Shown: positions 34,748-43,755 of the stretch, in pieces
Numbering within the stretch: the stretch's first letter is position 1
How the letters are laid out: every line of letters begins with the position of its first letter
Assembly: GCF_035984655.1 (NCBI RefSeq)
Contig: NZ_JAXCHT010000008.1
Coordinates: forward strand, 62,001 to 126,000
Direction: 5' to 3'
DNA length: 64,000 nucleotides
Origin: Actimicrobium sp035984655
Lineage (GTDB): Bacteria > Pseudomonadota > Gammaproteobacteria > Burkholderiales > Burkholderiaceae_D
Program-made: the position numbers and the translations under genes
Notes under the pieces: model-generated
The model's input: only the letters and a program-made list of their open reading frames with translations
Database searches by the model: none
Told to the model about the DNA's origin: nothing

Positions 34748-34772
34748 GCGCTGCCGGCTTCGTCGGCAGCGC
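34748..34772 (+). other. Intercistronic hairpin between binding-protein and permease genes
   Basis: GCGCTGCCG (34748-34756) and CGGCAGCGC (34764-34772) form a perfect 9-bp stem with a 7-nt loop and no T tract after it. At this position such hairpins usually protect the upstream message or attenuate transcription, giving more binding protein than permease. Confidence 0.65.
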
Positions 34773-34791
34773 CTCCTGCTTGCGAGGTCCC

Positions 34792-35652
34792 ATGAACCGA
34801 CTGATGCCCCGGCTGCTGTTGAGCCCTGCCGTGGCAACGCTACTGATCTGGATGATCGTGCCGTTGCTGATGACGATTTACTTTTCCTTTGCCCGCTACA
34901 ACCTGATGCAGGCCGGCCCGCTTGAATTTGCCGGGCTGGACAATTTCAACTATTTCTTCACCGATGCGGCCTTTGGCCCGGCGGTGCGCAACACCCTCAC
35001 GCTGCTCGGCACGGTCATGGCCCTGACCATCGTGCTGGGCATCGCGCTGGCGCTGCTGATCAACGAGCCCTTCGTCGGCCGCTCGGCGGTGCGGGTGTTG
35101 CTGATCTCGCCATTCTTCGTGATGCCGGCGGTGAACGCGCTGATGTGGAAACACATGATGATGAATCCGATCTACGGCCTGGTCGCCCAGGTCACGCTGT
35201 TTTTTGGCGGCACCCCGATCGACTGGCTGGCGGAATATCCGCTGGCCTCGATCATCGCCATGATCACCTGGCAATGGCTGCCGTTCGCCTGCCTGATTTT
35301 CATGACCGCGCTGCAGTCGATGGATCGCGAACAACTCGAAGCCGCGCGCATGGATGGCGCCAATTACTGGCAGCAGCTGCGCTATCTGTATCTGCCGCAT
35401 CTGGGCCGTCCGGTGGCGGTGGTGATGATGATCGAGATGATCTTCCTGCTGTCGGTGTTTGCTGAAATCTTCACCACCACGGGCGGCGGTCCCGGCTTCG
35501 AGACCACCAATGTCGCCTTCATGATTTATTCGCAGGCGCTGCTCGGCTTCGACGTCGGCGTGGCCTCGGCGGGCGGCTTGTTCGCGGTGCTGCTGGCGAA
35601 TGTGGCGGCGATCTTTTTCATCCGCCTGATCGGCAAGAACCTCGACAAATGA
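34792..35652 (+). CDS. mtlF: Polyol ABC transporter permease 1
   Basis: 286 residues from the ATG at 34792 (GAGG upstream). It has six membrane helices of the MalF-type family. The EAA loop reads EQLEAARMDGANYWQQLRYLYLPHL. The usual short N-terminus before the first helix (LLLSPAVATLLIWMIVPLLMTIYFSF) is present. It overlaps the next permease gene by four bases (ATGA). Confidence 0.93.
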   Translation: MNRLMPRLLLSPAVATLLIWMIVPLLMTIYFSFARYNLMQAGPLEFAGLDNFNYFFTDAAFGPAVRNTLTLLGTVMALTIVLGIALALLINEPFVGRSAVRVLLISPFFVMPAVNALMWKHMMMNPIYGLVAQVTLFFGGTPIDWLAEYPLASIIAMITWQWLPFACLIFMTALQSMDREQLEAARMDGANYWQQLRYLYLPHLGRPVAVVMMIEMIFLLSVFAEIFTTTGGGPGFETTNVAFMIYSQALLGFDVGVASAGGLFAVLLANVAAIFFIRLIGKNLDK

Positions 35653-36482
35653 AGGCGGCCATGAACCACATCACGTTTTCCGGCAGCGTGCGCACCCTGG
35701 CTGCATGGCTGTGCGCGTTGCTGATCTTCTTTCCGATCTTCTGGCTTGGACTGACCGCTTTCAAGACCGAAGCCGAAGCCATCGCACTGCCGTCCTCGCT
35801 GTTCTTTACGCCGACGCTGGACAGTTTCATCGAAGTCCAGCGCCGCAGCAACTACCTCGGCTATGCGATGAACTCGCTCATTACCAGCGCCGGCTCGACC
35901 CTCATCGGCTTGCTGATCGCGATCCCGGCGGCATTCTCGATGGCATTCTCGCAAACCGCCCGCACCAAGGACCTGTTGATGTGGATGCTGTCGACCAAGA
36001 TGCTGCCGTCGGTCGGCGTGCTGGTGCCGATCTATGTCCTGTATCAGCAATTCGGCCTGCTCGACACCCGGCTCGGACTGACCCTGATATTTACGCTGTC
36101 GAACCTGCCGATCATGGTCTGGATGCTGTACGCCGCGTTCAAGGAAATCCCGCGTGAAATCCTCGAAGCCGCACGCATGGACGGCGCCGGCCTGCTGCAT
36201 GAATTCCGCCACGTGGTGATGCCGCTGGGACTGGGCGGGATTGCCTCGACCGCGCTGCTGTGCCTGGTGCTGTCGTGGAACGAATCGTTCTGGTCGCTCA
36301 ATCTCGGCGCCGCCCATGCCGGCACGCTGGCATCGCTGATTGCCTCGTATTCGAGCCCGGAAGGATTGTTCTGGGCCAAGCTGTCGGCCGCCTCGTTGAT
36401 GGCGATCGCGCCCATCGTGGTGTTCGGCTGGTTCTGTCAACGACAGTTGGCGCAGGGCCTGACGTTCGGCGCTGTCAAGTAA
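35649..36482 (+). CDS. mtlG: Polyol ABC transporter permease 2
   Basis: 277 residues of the MalG-type family with six helices. It contains the MAFSQTARTKDLLMWMLSTKMLP stretch, characteristic of SmoG/MtlG proteins, and an EAA loop, REILEAARMDGAGLLHEFRHVVMPL. The start is the ATG at 35649, overlapping the upstream stop, or the ATG at 35661. It pairs with the preceding permease in the inner membrane. Confidence 0.93.
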   Translation: MKAAMNHITFSGSVRTLAAWLCALLIFFPIFWLGLTAFKTEAEAIALPSSLFFTPTLDSFIEVQRRSNYLGYAMNSLITSAGSTLIGLLIAIPAAFSMAFSQTARTKDLLMWMLSTKMLPSVGVLVPIYVLYQQFGLLDTRLGLTLIFTLSNLPIMVWMLYAAFKEIPREILEAARMDGAGLLHEFRHVVMPLGLGGIASTALLCLVLSWNESFWSLNLGAAHAGTLASLIASYSSPEGLFWAKLSAASLMAIAPIVVFGWFCQRQLAQGLTFGAVK

Positions 36483-36520
36483 CGCCGCTGGCAATTAACG
36501 CATTACGGGGAATTCACATC

Positions 36521-37528
36521 ATGGCCTTTCTGACACTGCGCAACATCGAACAATATTTTGGCGACCACCATGCCATCAAGGGCATCGACCTGGAAATCGA
36601 ACAGGGCGAATTCATCGTCTTCGTCGGCCCCAGCGGTTGCGGCAAATCGACCTTGCTGCGCCTGATCGCCGGGCTGGAGCCGGTCGACGGCGGCAGCATC
36701 GAACTCGATGGCCGCGACATCACCGCCCTGCCCTCGTCCAGGCGCGACCTGGCGATGGTGTTCCAGTCGTATGCCCTGTATCCGCACATGACGGTGTTCG
36801 AGAACATGTCGTTCGCGCTGAAGCTGGCGGGCGTCGATCCGGCCATCATCCGCACCAAGGTGGAAAAAGCCGCCGCCATTCTCGACCTCGGTCCATATCT
36901 CGATCGCACGCCCAAGGCACTCTCCGGCGGCCAGCGCCAGCGCGTCGCCATCGGCCGCGCCATCGTGCGCGCGCCCAAGGTGTTCCTGTTCGACGAGCCG
37001 CTGTCGAATCTCGATGCGGCGCTGCGCGTGCAGACCCGGCTCGAGCTTGCGCGGCTGCAGCGCGAACTCGGCGCCACCACGATTTATGTCACGCATGACC
37101 AGGTCGAAGCGATGACGCTGGCCGACCGCGTGGTGGTGCTGCACGACGGCCGCATCGAACAGGTCGGCTCGCCGCTGGAACTGTATGACCACCCGGCCAA
37201 CCGCTTCGTGGCGCAGTTCATTGGCACGCCAAAAATGAACGTGGTGCCCGGCGCCAGCCTGGGCAGCGCACTGGCCGGCGTCGGCTTCATCGGCATCCGG
37301 CCGGAAAAGGTCCGCCTCGATAGCGGCGCGCCCAACGGCCATGCCGCCACCGTCGACATGGTCGAGTCGCTCGGCGCGGAAACCCTGGTCTACTGCCGGC
37401 TGGCCAACGACACGCCGCTGGTGGTGCGCTGCACCGAGCGGGTCCATCTGAAGCCGGGCGACAACACCACGCTCACTTTCGACGCGATCGACCTGCATCG
37501 ATTCGACGAGGAAGGGGTGACGGCATGA
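36521..37528 (+). CDS. mtlK: Polyol ABC transporter ATP-binding protein (MalK/UgpC class)
   Basis: 335 residues from the ATG at 36521; the frame is open upstream inside the permease gene. It has Walker A GPSGCGKSTLLRL, a Q-loop, LSGGQRQRVAIGRAIVR, Walker B VFLFDEPLSNLDA and the switch His in YVTHDQVEAM. The C-terminal TOBE/OB regulatory domain (about 235-335) includes GIRPEKVRL. Such ATPases can bind regulators in MalK-like fashion. The stop overlaps mtlD by four bases. Confidence 0.95.
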   Translation: MAFLTLRNIEQYFGDHHAIKGIDLEIEQGEFIVFVGPSGCGKSTLLRLIAGLEPVDGGSIELDGRDITALPSSRRDLAMVFQSYALYPHMTVFENMSFALKLAGVDPAIIRTKVEKAAAILDLGPYLDRTPKALSGGQRQRVAIGRAIVRAPKVFLFDEPLSNLDAALRVQTRLELARLQRELGATTIYVTHDQVEAMTLADRVVVLHDGRIEQVGSPLELYDHPANRFVAQFIGTPKMNVVPGASLGSALAGVGFIGIRPEKVRLDSGAPNGHAATVDMVESLGAETLVYCRLANDTPLVVRCTERVHLKPGDNTTLTFDAIDLHRFDEEGVTA

Positions 37529-39003
37529 AGCTCAACGCCGGCAATCTCGGCAACATCGCCGCCGGCATCGTCACGCCTGGCTATGCGCGCAGCACCGCTG
37601 GCGCCACCATCGTGCACATCGGCGTCGGCGGATTCTTCCGCGCCCATCAGGCGGTGTATCTGGACGATCTGCTGCAACTGGCGACGCAACCGGCCTGGCA
37701 CTACTGCGGCGTCGGCCTGCTGCCGCAGGACAGCGCCATGCGCGATGCCATGCAGGCGCAGGATTGCCTGTACACGGTGGTCGAGCACAGCGCCGCCGGC
37801 GATGTCGCGCGGGTGATCGGCGCCATGTCGGAATTCCTGTTCGCGCCCGACGATCCGCAGGCGGTGCTGGAAAAACTGGCGCATCCCGACACGCGGATTG
37901 TCTCCCTGACGATCACGGAAGGCGGCTATTACATCAACCACGGCACCGGCAAGTTCGATCCCGGCCATGCCGACATCGTGCACGACCTGGCCCATCCGCA
38001 GGCGCCGCACTTCGCCTTCGGCTATCTGGCCGAAGCGCTGGAACGACGCCGCCAGCGCGGCCTGGTGCCGTTCGTCGTGATGTCGTGCGATAACCTAGAG
38101 AATAACGGCGACGTCACGCGCATGGCGCTGCTCGGTTTCGCGCAGCTGCGCGACCCGGCGCTGCATGCCTGGCTGGAACGCGAATGCCATTTCCCGAACA
38201 GCATGGTCGACCGGATTACCCCGGCCACCACCGACGTGCACCGCGCCTTGGTGGCGGCGCAGTTCGGCATCGACGACGCCTGGCCGGTAGTGGCCGAGCC
38301 GTTCCGGCAATGGGTGATCGAAGACCAGTTTGCGCATGGCCGCCCGGACTGGGAACGGGTCGGTGCGCAGATGACCGACGATGTGCGTCCCTACGAAAAA
38401 ATGAAACTGCGCCTGCTCAACGCCAGCCATCAGGCGTTGTGCTACCTGGGCATGCTGCTGGGCTACCGGTATGCACACGAAGCCATGGCCGACGACCGCA
38501 TCCGCACCCTGGTGCGTGCCATGATGCAGACCGAAGTGATCCCGCTGCTGGCAACGCCGGCCGGCATCAACCTGCAACAATACTGTGACACTGTCATCGA
38601 ACGGTTTTCCAATCCGGCCCTGAACGATCAGCTGGCGCGCATCGGCACCGAAGGCTCGGCGCGCATTCCCAAGTTCGTGCTGCCGTCGATTGTGGAAGCA
38701 TTGCAGGCGGGCCGCCCGATCACGCTGCTGAGCTTGACGGTGGCGTGCTGGTTACGCTATCTGACCGGCATCGACGAGGCCGGCCGTCCGATGCCGATCA
38801 ATGATCCGCATGCGGCACGCTTGCAGGCGCTGGTCCTGCGTGTTGGTGCAAATCCACAGGATCTGTTGGCGCAACATGACCTGTTTGGCGATCTGGGCCA
38901 GAATCAGGCATTCTTTGCATTATTACAAGCACAACTCGGCAGCCTGTATCGCGACGGCGTCGAGCACACACTGGTGCGGATGGCGGCAGCATCGACACCG
39001 TAG
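37525..39003 (+). CDS. mtlD: Mannitol 2-dehydrogenase (long-chain polyol dehydrogenase)
   Basis: 492 residues, the usual length of the long-chain secondary alcohol dehydrogenases (mannitol, arabitol). It oxidises D-mannitol to fructose, or D-arabitol to xylulose, with NAD. The nucleotide motif is VHIGVGGFFRAHQAVYLDDL. The catalytic Lys-Asn-His cluster reads KMKLRLLNASHQALCYLG (about residue 291). FVVMSCDNLENNG is also typical. It overlaps mtlK by four bases. The xylulokinase gene downstream makes xylulose-forming arabitol oxidation credible. Confidence 0.94.
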   Translation: MKLNAGNLGNIAAGIVTPGYARSTAGATIVHIGVGGFFRAHQAVYLDDLLQLATQPAWHYCGVGLLPQDSAMRDAMQAQDCLYTVVEHSAAGDVARVIGAMSEFLFAPDDPQAVLEKLAHPDTRIVSLTITEGGYYINHGTGKFDPGHADIVHDLAHPQAPHFAFGYLAEALERRRQRGLVPFVVMSCDNLENNGDVTRMALLGFAQLRDPALHAWLERECHFPNSMVDRITPATTDVHRALVAAQFGIDDAWPVVAEPFRQWVIEDQFAHGRPDWERVGAQMTDDVRPYEKMKLRLLNASHQALCYLGMLLGYRYAHEAMADDRIRTLVRAMMQTEVIPLLATPAGINLQQYCDTVIERFSNPALNDQLARIGTEGSARIPKFVLPSIVEALQAGRPITLLSLTVACWLRYLTGIDEAGRPMPINDPHAARLQALVLRVGANPQDLLAQHDLFGDLGQNQAFFALLQAQLGSLYRDGVEHTLVRMAAASTP

Positions 39004-39040
39004 CCAAGCGCCGGCCGGTGCATCGCGAGGAGGAGAGATT

Positions 39041-39955
39041 GTGGGCACACTGCATCTGACGACACCCGAACTCGAGCACAAGCGACTGCATGACGACAAT
39101 CCTGCGGTGCTGCCCGAAGACCTGTTCGGCTTCGTGCGCTATCTCGAGCATGGCAGCCCGAGCGCGCTGATCCGCTGGCATTGTCACGATGAATATGAAA
39201 TCCACCTGATCGTCGCCTCCAGCGGCAAGGTCTTCGTCGGCGACTACATCGGCGAATTCGCACCAGGCAACCTGATCCTGACCGGACCGCGCATCCCGCA
39301 CAACTCGGTCACCAATGACGAGCAGGCCAGCAATACGCCATTGCGCGACCGCGTGATCCAGTTCGGCAGTGCGCCGCTGGCGGCGATGCGCACATCCATT
39401 CCCGAGATCGAGGGGATTTTCCCGATGCTCGATCGCTCCCAGTTCGGCGTTGAATTCTTTGGTCTGGAAAAGCGCGTGGCGCGCCACATGGATCAGGTGC
39501 GCGACAGCACCGGGCTGTCGCGCCTGATTCATTTTTTCGAGCTGTTGCGCGAACTGGCGCATTGCGGCGACTACCGGCTGCTGTCATCGGTACAGCTCAA
39601 ATCGGTCGGCGACAGCGAGGCGCTCGCCACCATCAGCAACGCCGTCAACTACATCCTTGAACATTACAGCCGCCACCTGTCGATCACCGAGCTGGCGCAT
39701 TTCCTTGGCATGTCCGAGACCAAATGTTCGCGCTTTTTCCGCGCCGCGACCGGCAACTGTTTTTCCGAATTCGTCAGCCGGTTGCGCATCAACAAGGCCT
39801 GCAAACTGCTGATGGAAACCGACCACTACATTTCGAACGTCTGCTATGACGTTGGCTTCAACAACGTTGCCAACTTCAACCGGCGTTTTCTCGAAATCAA
39901 GGGCATGACACCGAAGGCGTTTCGCCAGCAGGCGCAGGGCCGGTTCGGTCCCTGA
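39041..39955 (+). CDS. mtlR: AraC-family regulator of polyol catabolism
   Basis: 304 residues from a GTG at 39041 with a strong GAGGAGGAG site. The N-terminal cupin-like sensing part has WHCHDEYEIHLIVAS and APGNLILTGPRIPHNS. The C-terminal part holds two helix-turn-helices (LSITELAHFLGMSETKCSRFF and ISNVCYDVGFNNVANFNRRF) and MTPKAFRQQ. The closest functional match is MtlR of Pseudomonas mannitol operons. It is encoded inside the operon it probably activates, 37 bp after mtlD. A candidate direct-repeat site is at 33316-33343. Confidence 0.9.
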   Translation: MGTLHLTTPELEHKRLHDDNPAVLPEDLFGFVRYLEHGSPSALIRWHCHDEYEIHLIVASSGKVFVGDYIGEFAPGNLILTGPRIPHNSVTNDEQASNTPLRDRVIQFGSAPLAAMRTSIPEIEGIFPMLDRSQFGVEFFGLEKRVARHMDQVRDSTGLSRLIHFFELLRELAHCGDYRLLSSVQLKSVGDSEALATISNAVNYILEHYSRHLSITELAHFLGMSETKCSRFFRAATGNCFSEFVSRLRINKACKLLMETDHYISNVCYDVGFNNVANFNRRFLEIKGMTPKAFRQQAQGRFGP

Positions 39956-39983
39956 CACCGCTGTTTTCTGACACGGGAATTTC

Positions 39984-41414
39984 ATGTATCTCGGCATTGA
40001 TCTGGGCACCTCGGGTGTCAAAGTACTGCTGCTGGCGCCAACCGGTCGCATCGTTGCGATCGCTGACAGCGCATTGAGCGTGCAGCAACCGCGACCGTTG
40101 TGGAGCGAGCAGAACCCGGCGCAGTGGTGGCAGGCGCTGGAACAGGCCATCGCCTGCTTGCGCGCCGACGCGCCGCAGGCATTTGCCCAGGTCAAGGCGA
40201 TCGGCCTGTGCGGGCAGATGCATGGCGCGGTGGTGCTGGACGCCGAGCGCAAGGTGCTGCGACCGGCCATCCTGTGGAACGACGGCCGTGCCTTCGCCGA
40301 ATGCGCCGAACTGGAGCGCAGCATGCCCGACGCGCAGCAGCTGACCGGCAACCAGATCATGCCCGGTTTTACTGCCCCCAAACTGCTCTGGCTGCGCAAG
40401 CACCAGCCGAAGCTGTTCGCCCGCATCGCCTGCGTGTTGCTGCCCAAGGACTGGTTGCGCTTGCAGCTCACCGGTGAACTGGTCAGCGAGATGTCGGATG
40501 CGTCCGGCACGCTGTGGCTGAATGTGGCCGAGCGCAACTGGAGCCTGCCGATGCTGCAGGCCTGCGGCCTGGGCATCGCGCAGATGCCGCGCCTGGTGGA
40601 AGGCTCGGCCATCGGTGGCACGCTGCTGCCGGCGCTGGCGCGTGACTGGGGACTGCAAACCGGCATTCCGGTGGCCGGCGGCGCCGGTGACAATGCCGCC
40701 AGCGCGATTGGCGTCGGCGCCATCGACGCCGGCCAGGGCTTCGTCTCGCTGGGCACCTCCGGCGTGGTGTTCCGGGTCACCGACCGGTTTCAACCCAATC
40801 CGGCGCAGGGGGTCCATGCGTTCGCCCACGCGCTGCCGCAACGCTGGCACCAGATGTCGGTCATGCTCAGTGCCGCCAGCGCGTTTGGCTGGGTCACCCG
40901 TCTGACCGGGCGCGGCGACGAAGCCACGCTGGCGGCTGAAGTCGAGGACGACCTGACGCCGGCCCAGCGTGAGCGGGCGCCGTTGTTCCTGCCTTACCTG
41001 GCGGGCGAACGCACGCCGCACAACGACCCGCTTGCGACAGCCGCCTTTGTAGGAATGCGTCACGAGCACGAAGCGGCGGCGCTGGCGTTTGCGGTAATGG
41101 AAGGGGTGGCGTTCGGATTGCGCGACGGACTTGAAGCGATGGCGGGCAAGCATGCCGCCGCCGACGAAATGACGATTGTCGGCGACGGCGCCCGCAATGA
41201 CGGGTGGGTGCAACTGATTGCTTCGGTGCTGGGCACCACGCTGCGCCGTGATGCGCAGTCGCAGTCGGCCGCCGCGCTGGGTGCGGCACGGCTGGCGTGG
41301 ATCGCCGATGGCGGCGATCCGGCGACGCTATGCCGACCGGCCGGCGCAACCACGCGGTTTCATCCGGACCCGGTCCAGGCCGCGGTTGCCGCGCCGCGCT
41401 TTCGCCGGTTTTAG
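39984..41414 (+). CDS. xylB: Xylulokinase, probably shortened by an amber codon
   Basis: 476 residues. It phosphorylates D-xylulose to xylulose-5-phosphate. FGGY features are YLGIDLGTSGVKVLLL, GLCGQMHGAVVLD, AILWNDGR, GGAGDNAASAIGVG and the SLGTSGVVF phosphate loop. The reading frame stops at TAG (41412-41414), but the same frame continues ALYPALKDDSRENFRAS to TGA at 41466-41468. ALYPALK is what xylulokinases normally carry at their C-terminus. A CAG-to-TAG change would therefore have removed the last 18 residues. The core active site is intact, so partial activity is possible. Confidence 0.92.
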   Translation: MYLGIDLGTSGVKVLLLAPTGRIVAIADSALSVQQPRPLWSEQNPAQWWQALEQAIACLRADAPQAFAQVKAIGLCGQMHGAVVLDAERKVLRPAILWNDGRAFAECAELERSMPDAQQLTGNQIMPGFTAPKLLWLRKHQPKLFARIACVLLPKDWLRLQLTGELVSEMSDASGTLWLNVAERNWSLPMLQACGLGIAQMPRLVEGSAIGGTLLPALARDWGLQTGIPVAGGAGDNAASAIGVGAIDAGQGFVSLGTSGVVFRVTDRFQPNPAQGVHAFAHALPQRWHQMSVMLSAASAFGWVTRLTGRGDEATLAAEVEDDLTPAQRERAPLFLPYLAGERTPHNDPLATAAFVGMRHEHEAAALAFAVMEGVAFGLRDGLEAMAGKHAAADEMTIVGDGARNDGWVQLIASVLGTTLRRDAQSQSAAALGAARLAWIADGGDPATLCRPAGATTRFHPDPVQAAVAAPRFRRF

Positions 41415-41468
41415 GCCCTGTATCCGGCCCTCAAGGACGACAGCCGCGAGAATTTCCGCGCGAGCTGA
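41412..41468 (+). other. Former 3' end of xylB beyond an in-frame amber codon
   Basis: After TAG at 41412 the xylB frame stays open for 17 codons to TGA (41466-41468), one base before the convergent Old Yellow Enzyme stop. Its translation contains the LYPALK element of xylulokinase C-termini. Either the mutation is recent or the stop is read through. Confidence 0.6.
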
Positions 41469-41469
41469 C

Positions 41470-42525
41470 TCAGGCTGCCAGCGCCGGATAGTCGGTGTAG
41501 CCGACCGGTCCGACCGCGTAGAAAGTCTCCGGCACCGGCACATTCAACGGCGCCGCTGCTTTCAGGCGTTCTGGCAGATCCGGATTGGCAATGTACAGTT
41601 TGCCGAAGGCGACCGCGTCGGCGGTGCCGGCATCAAGCAACTGCTGCGCCGATGCGCCGTCGAGCTTTTCATTGGCGATGTAGACGCCGCCGAAGGCCTT
41701 CTTGAGTTGCGGTCCGAGGCTGTCCTCGCCCACGGATTCGCGTGCGCAGATGAAGGCGATGCCGCGCTTGCCGAGTTCGGTGGCGACATAACCGAAGGTC
41801 GCGGCCCGGTTCGAATCGCCCATGCCATGCGCATCGGCACGTGGTGCCAGATGCATGCCGACCCGGCCGGCGCCCCAGACCTCGATGCAGGCGTCGGTAA
41901 TTTCCAGCATCAAGCGGGCCCGATTTTCGATCGATCCGCCGTAGTTGTCGGTGCGCTGGTTGCTGCCGTCCTGCAGGAACTGGTCGAGCAGGTAACCGTT
42001 CGCGCCATGGATTTCCACGCCATCGAAGCCGGCCAGCTTGGCATTCTCCGCGCCCTTGCGGAAGGCGGCGACGATGCCCGGGATTTCTTCGGTGGCCAGC
42101 GCGCGCGGAGTTGGATAATCACGCAGCGGGCGCAGCAGGCTGACATGGCCGGCGGCGGCAATCGCACTCGGGGCGACCGGCAGGGCGCCATCCAGCAATT
42201 CCGGATCGGAGATGCGGCCGACATGCCACAGTTGCAGGAAAATCCGGCCGCCGGCGGCATGCACGGCGTCGGTGGTCAGGCGCCAGCCGGCGACTTGCGC
42301 GTCCGACCAGATGCCCGGTGTCTCGGCATAGCCGATGCCCTGCGGCGTGACCACGGTGGCCTCGCTGATGATCAGCCCGGCCGACGCGCGCTGCACGTAA
42401 TACGCCGCCATCAAGGCGTTCGGAATGCGTTCGCTGCCGGCACGGGCGCGCGTCAGGGGCGCCATGATGATGCGGTTCGGCAGGGTCAGGTCGCCGACCT
42501 GAAGGGGATCGAATAAAGTTGTCAT
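41470..42525 (-). CDS. nemA: Old Yellow Enzyme, N-ethylmaleimide reductase-like (copy 1)
   Basis: 351 residues from the ATG at 42525; the frame is open upstream without family similarity. It is an FMN flavoprotein reducing activated alkenes and nitro compounds with NAD(P)H. Motifs are NRIIMAPLTRARA, QLWHVGRIS, FDGVEIHGANGYLLDQFL (active-site His-Ala-Asn) and GGSIENRARLMLEI. It lies downstream of an arsR-type regulator gene on the same strand. A second paralogue lies at 47876-49003. Confidence 0.94.
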   Translation of the reverse strand: MTTLFDPLQVGDLTLPNRIIMAPLTRARAGSERIPNALMAAYYVQRASAGLIISEATVVTPQGIGYAETPGIWSDAQVAGWRLTTDAVHAAGGRIFLQLWHVGRISDPELLDGALPVAPSAIAAAGHVSLLRPLRDYPTPRALATEEIPGIVAAFRKGAENAKLAGFDGVEIHGANGYLLDQFLQDGSNQRTDNYGGSIENRARLMLEITDACIEVWGAGRVGMHLAPRADAHGMGDSNRAATFGYVATELGKRGIAFICARESVGEDSLGPQLKKAFGGVYIANEKLDGASAQQLLDAGTADAVAFGKLYIANPDLPERLKAAAPLNVPVPETFYAVGPVGYTDYPALAA

Positions 42526-42636
42526 GGTTATCTTTCGTGAGCAGATGCCAGCCGTGTCAGGCCAGCGCGGGAGAAGCAGGCGCAAGTTGCGCCCGGTTGA
42601 GGAAAACAAAGTGGTTGGCCGATGCGCATGGCCGGA

Positions 42637-42960
42637 TCACAGCCCATCGCGCATCTGGTTGAGAAATGCCGCGATCAGCGCTTCGTCGCGCCGGTAAAAA
42701 ATCCACTGCCCGACCTTGCGCGACGTGACCAGTCCGGCTTTCTGCAACGACGCCAGATGCGCCGAGACAGTCGATTGCGACAGCCCGGTGCGCTGGTCGA
42801 TCAGCCCGGCGCACACACCGATGTCGAGCGGATGCTCCTGCATCGCAAAATGTTCGTCGGGCTGCTTGAGCCATTGCAGGATGTCGCGCCGGACAGGATT
42901 GGCCAGCGCCTTGTGAATGGCATCGATATCGAGTTCGGGCAGGGCGGGTTTTCTGGGCAT
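42637..42960 (-). CDS. ArsR-family transcriptional regulator
   Basis: 107 residues from the ATG at 42960. It has a winged-helix domain with ALANPVRRDILQWLKQ and a recognition helix, TGLSQSTVSAHLASLQKAGLV, followed by a wing (VTSRKVGQWIFYRRDE). One Cys (IGVCAGL) is present, but there is no ELCVCDL metal motif. It is therefore probably not an arsenic sensor and may respond to electrophiles or redox change. It precedes nemA by 111 bp on the same strand and likely represses itself and nemA. Confidence 0.9.
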   Translation of the reverse strand: MPRKPALPELDIDAIHKALANPVRRDILQWLKQPDEHFAMQEHPLDIGVCAGLIDQRTGLSQSTVSAHLASLQKAGLVTSRKVGQWIFYRRDEALIAAFLNQMRDGL

Positions 42961-43326
42961 GGCGGTGCGATGTATTTCGGGTTTGGACGAATCTTGTATC
43001 GGATTGATTCGAATTATGAATCGGGATTCTACGATATATGCAAAGGTGGTGCTGACGCCGCTTTTTGCAAGGGCAAACAGGCCTTGTTGGCGTGGCATGT
43101 TGACGGCGCTGCAGGCAGGGCGGCGCGCCGGAACAACGGGCCGGCATGGCCTTCCCTATCGGTTGGAGCCGGGTCGCGCCGCCATTCGGGACCGGCGAAG
43201 CAACGCATCGTCGGCCGTCGCGAAAAGCAAATACTTGGTATGGTGGCTGCACTGCACGCGCCCGGGCACTCCGGACGCAGCACATTGCCCCTCCAATCCT
43301 TTATCCCGACATTGCCCCGACCCAGC
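42961..43326. promoter_or_regulatory. Intergenic region with candidate ArsR operator
   Basis: About 365 bp separates the divergent arsR and DCC-protein genes. The AT-rich part at 42995-43040 contains GATTC (43006-43010) and GAATC (43018-43022) as an inverted repeat. An exact 8-bp palindrome, ATTCGAAT (43007-43014), overlaps it. This is a fitting place for ArsR autoregulation. The remainder (43050-43326) is GC-rich, and I see no gene or clear promoter in it. Confidence 0.45.
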
Positions 43327-43755
43327 ATGACAACTGAAAAAAACACCCAGGACACCACGTCGTCGACCGACCGCACACCCGCCCCGGCGGCCCTGCAAGT
43401 CATGTTTGACGGCTCCTGCCCGCTATGCCGGCGCGAGGTCGGCGTCTATCGCGACCTGACACCATCGGCACCGATTCAGTGGGTCGACGTCAGCGACCCG
43501 AACAACCTGTTGCCGTCCGGTGCCGAGCGCGCCGTGTTCATGGCCCGCTTTCATGTGCGTACTGCCGACGGCAGGTTGCTGGGCGGCGCCGCCGCTTTCG
43601 TGGCGCTGTGGCTGACGCTGCCGGGCTGGCGCTGGCTCGGCCGCTTTGGCGCGCTGCCAGGTGTCACGCCGTTGCTTGAGGTCGTGTACCGCGGCTTTCT
43701 GCGGGTGCGGCCCTTGATGCAGCGGCTGGCGCGACGCCTTGAGCGTACCGCCTGA
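43327..43755 (+). CDS. DCC-family (DUF393) thiol-disulfide oxidoreductase
   Basis: 142 residues from the ATG at 43327. The first 22 residues are polar and disordered-looking. The family motif VMFDGSCPLCRREV carries the CxxC pair after Asp-Gly, followed by IQWVDVSDPNN and RLLGGAAAFVALWLTLPGWRWLGRF. DUF393 proteins are predicted thioredoxin-like oxidoreductases without an established substrate. It lies within a cluster of redox genes (two Old Yellow Enzymes, katG). Confidence 0.88.
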   Translation: MTTEKNTQDTTSSTDRTPAPAALQVMFDGSCPLCRREVGVYRDLTPSAPIQWVDVSDPNNLLPSGAERAVFMARFHVRTADGRLLGGAAAFVALWLTLPGWRWLGRFGALPGVTPLLEVVYRGFLRVRPLMQRLARRLERTA

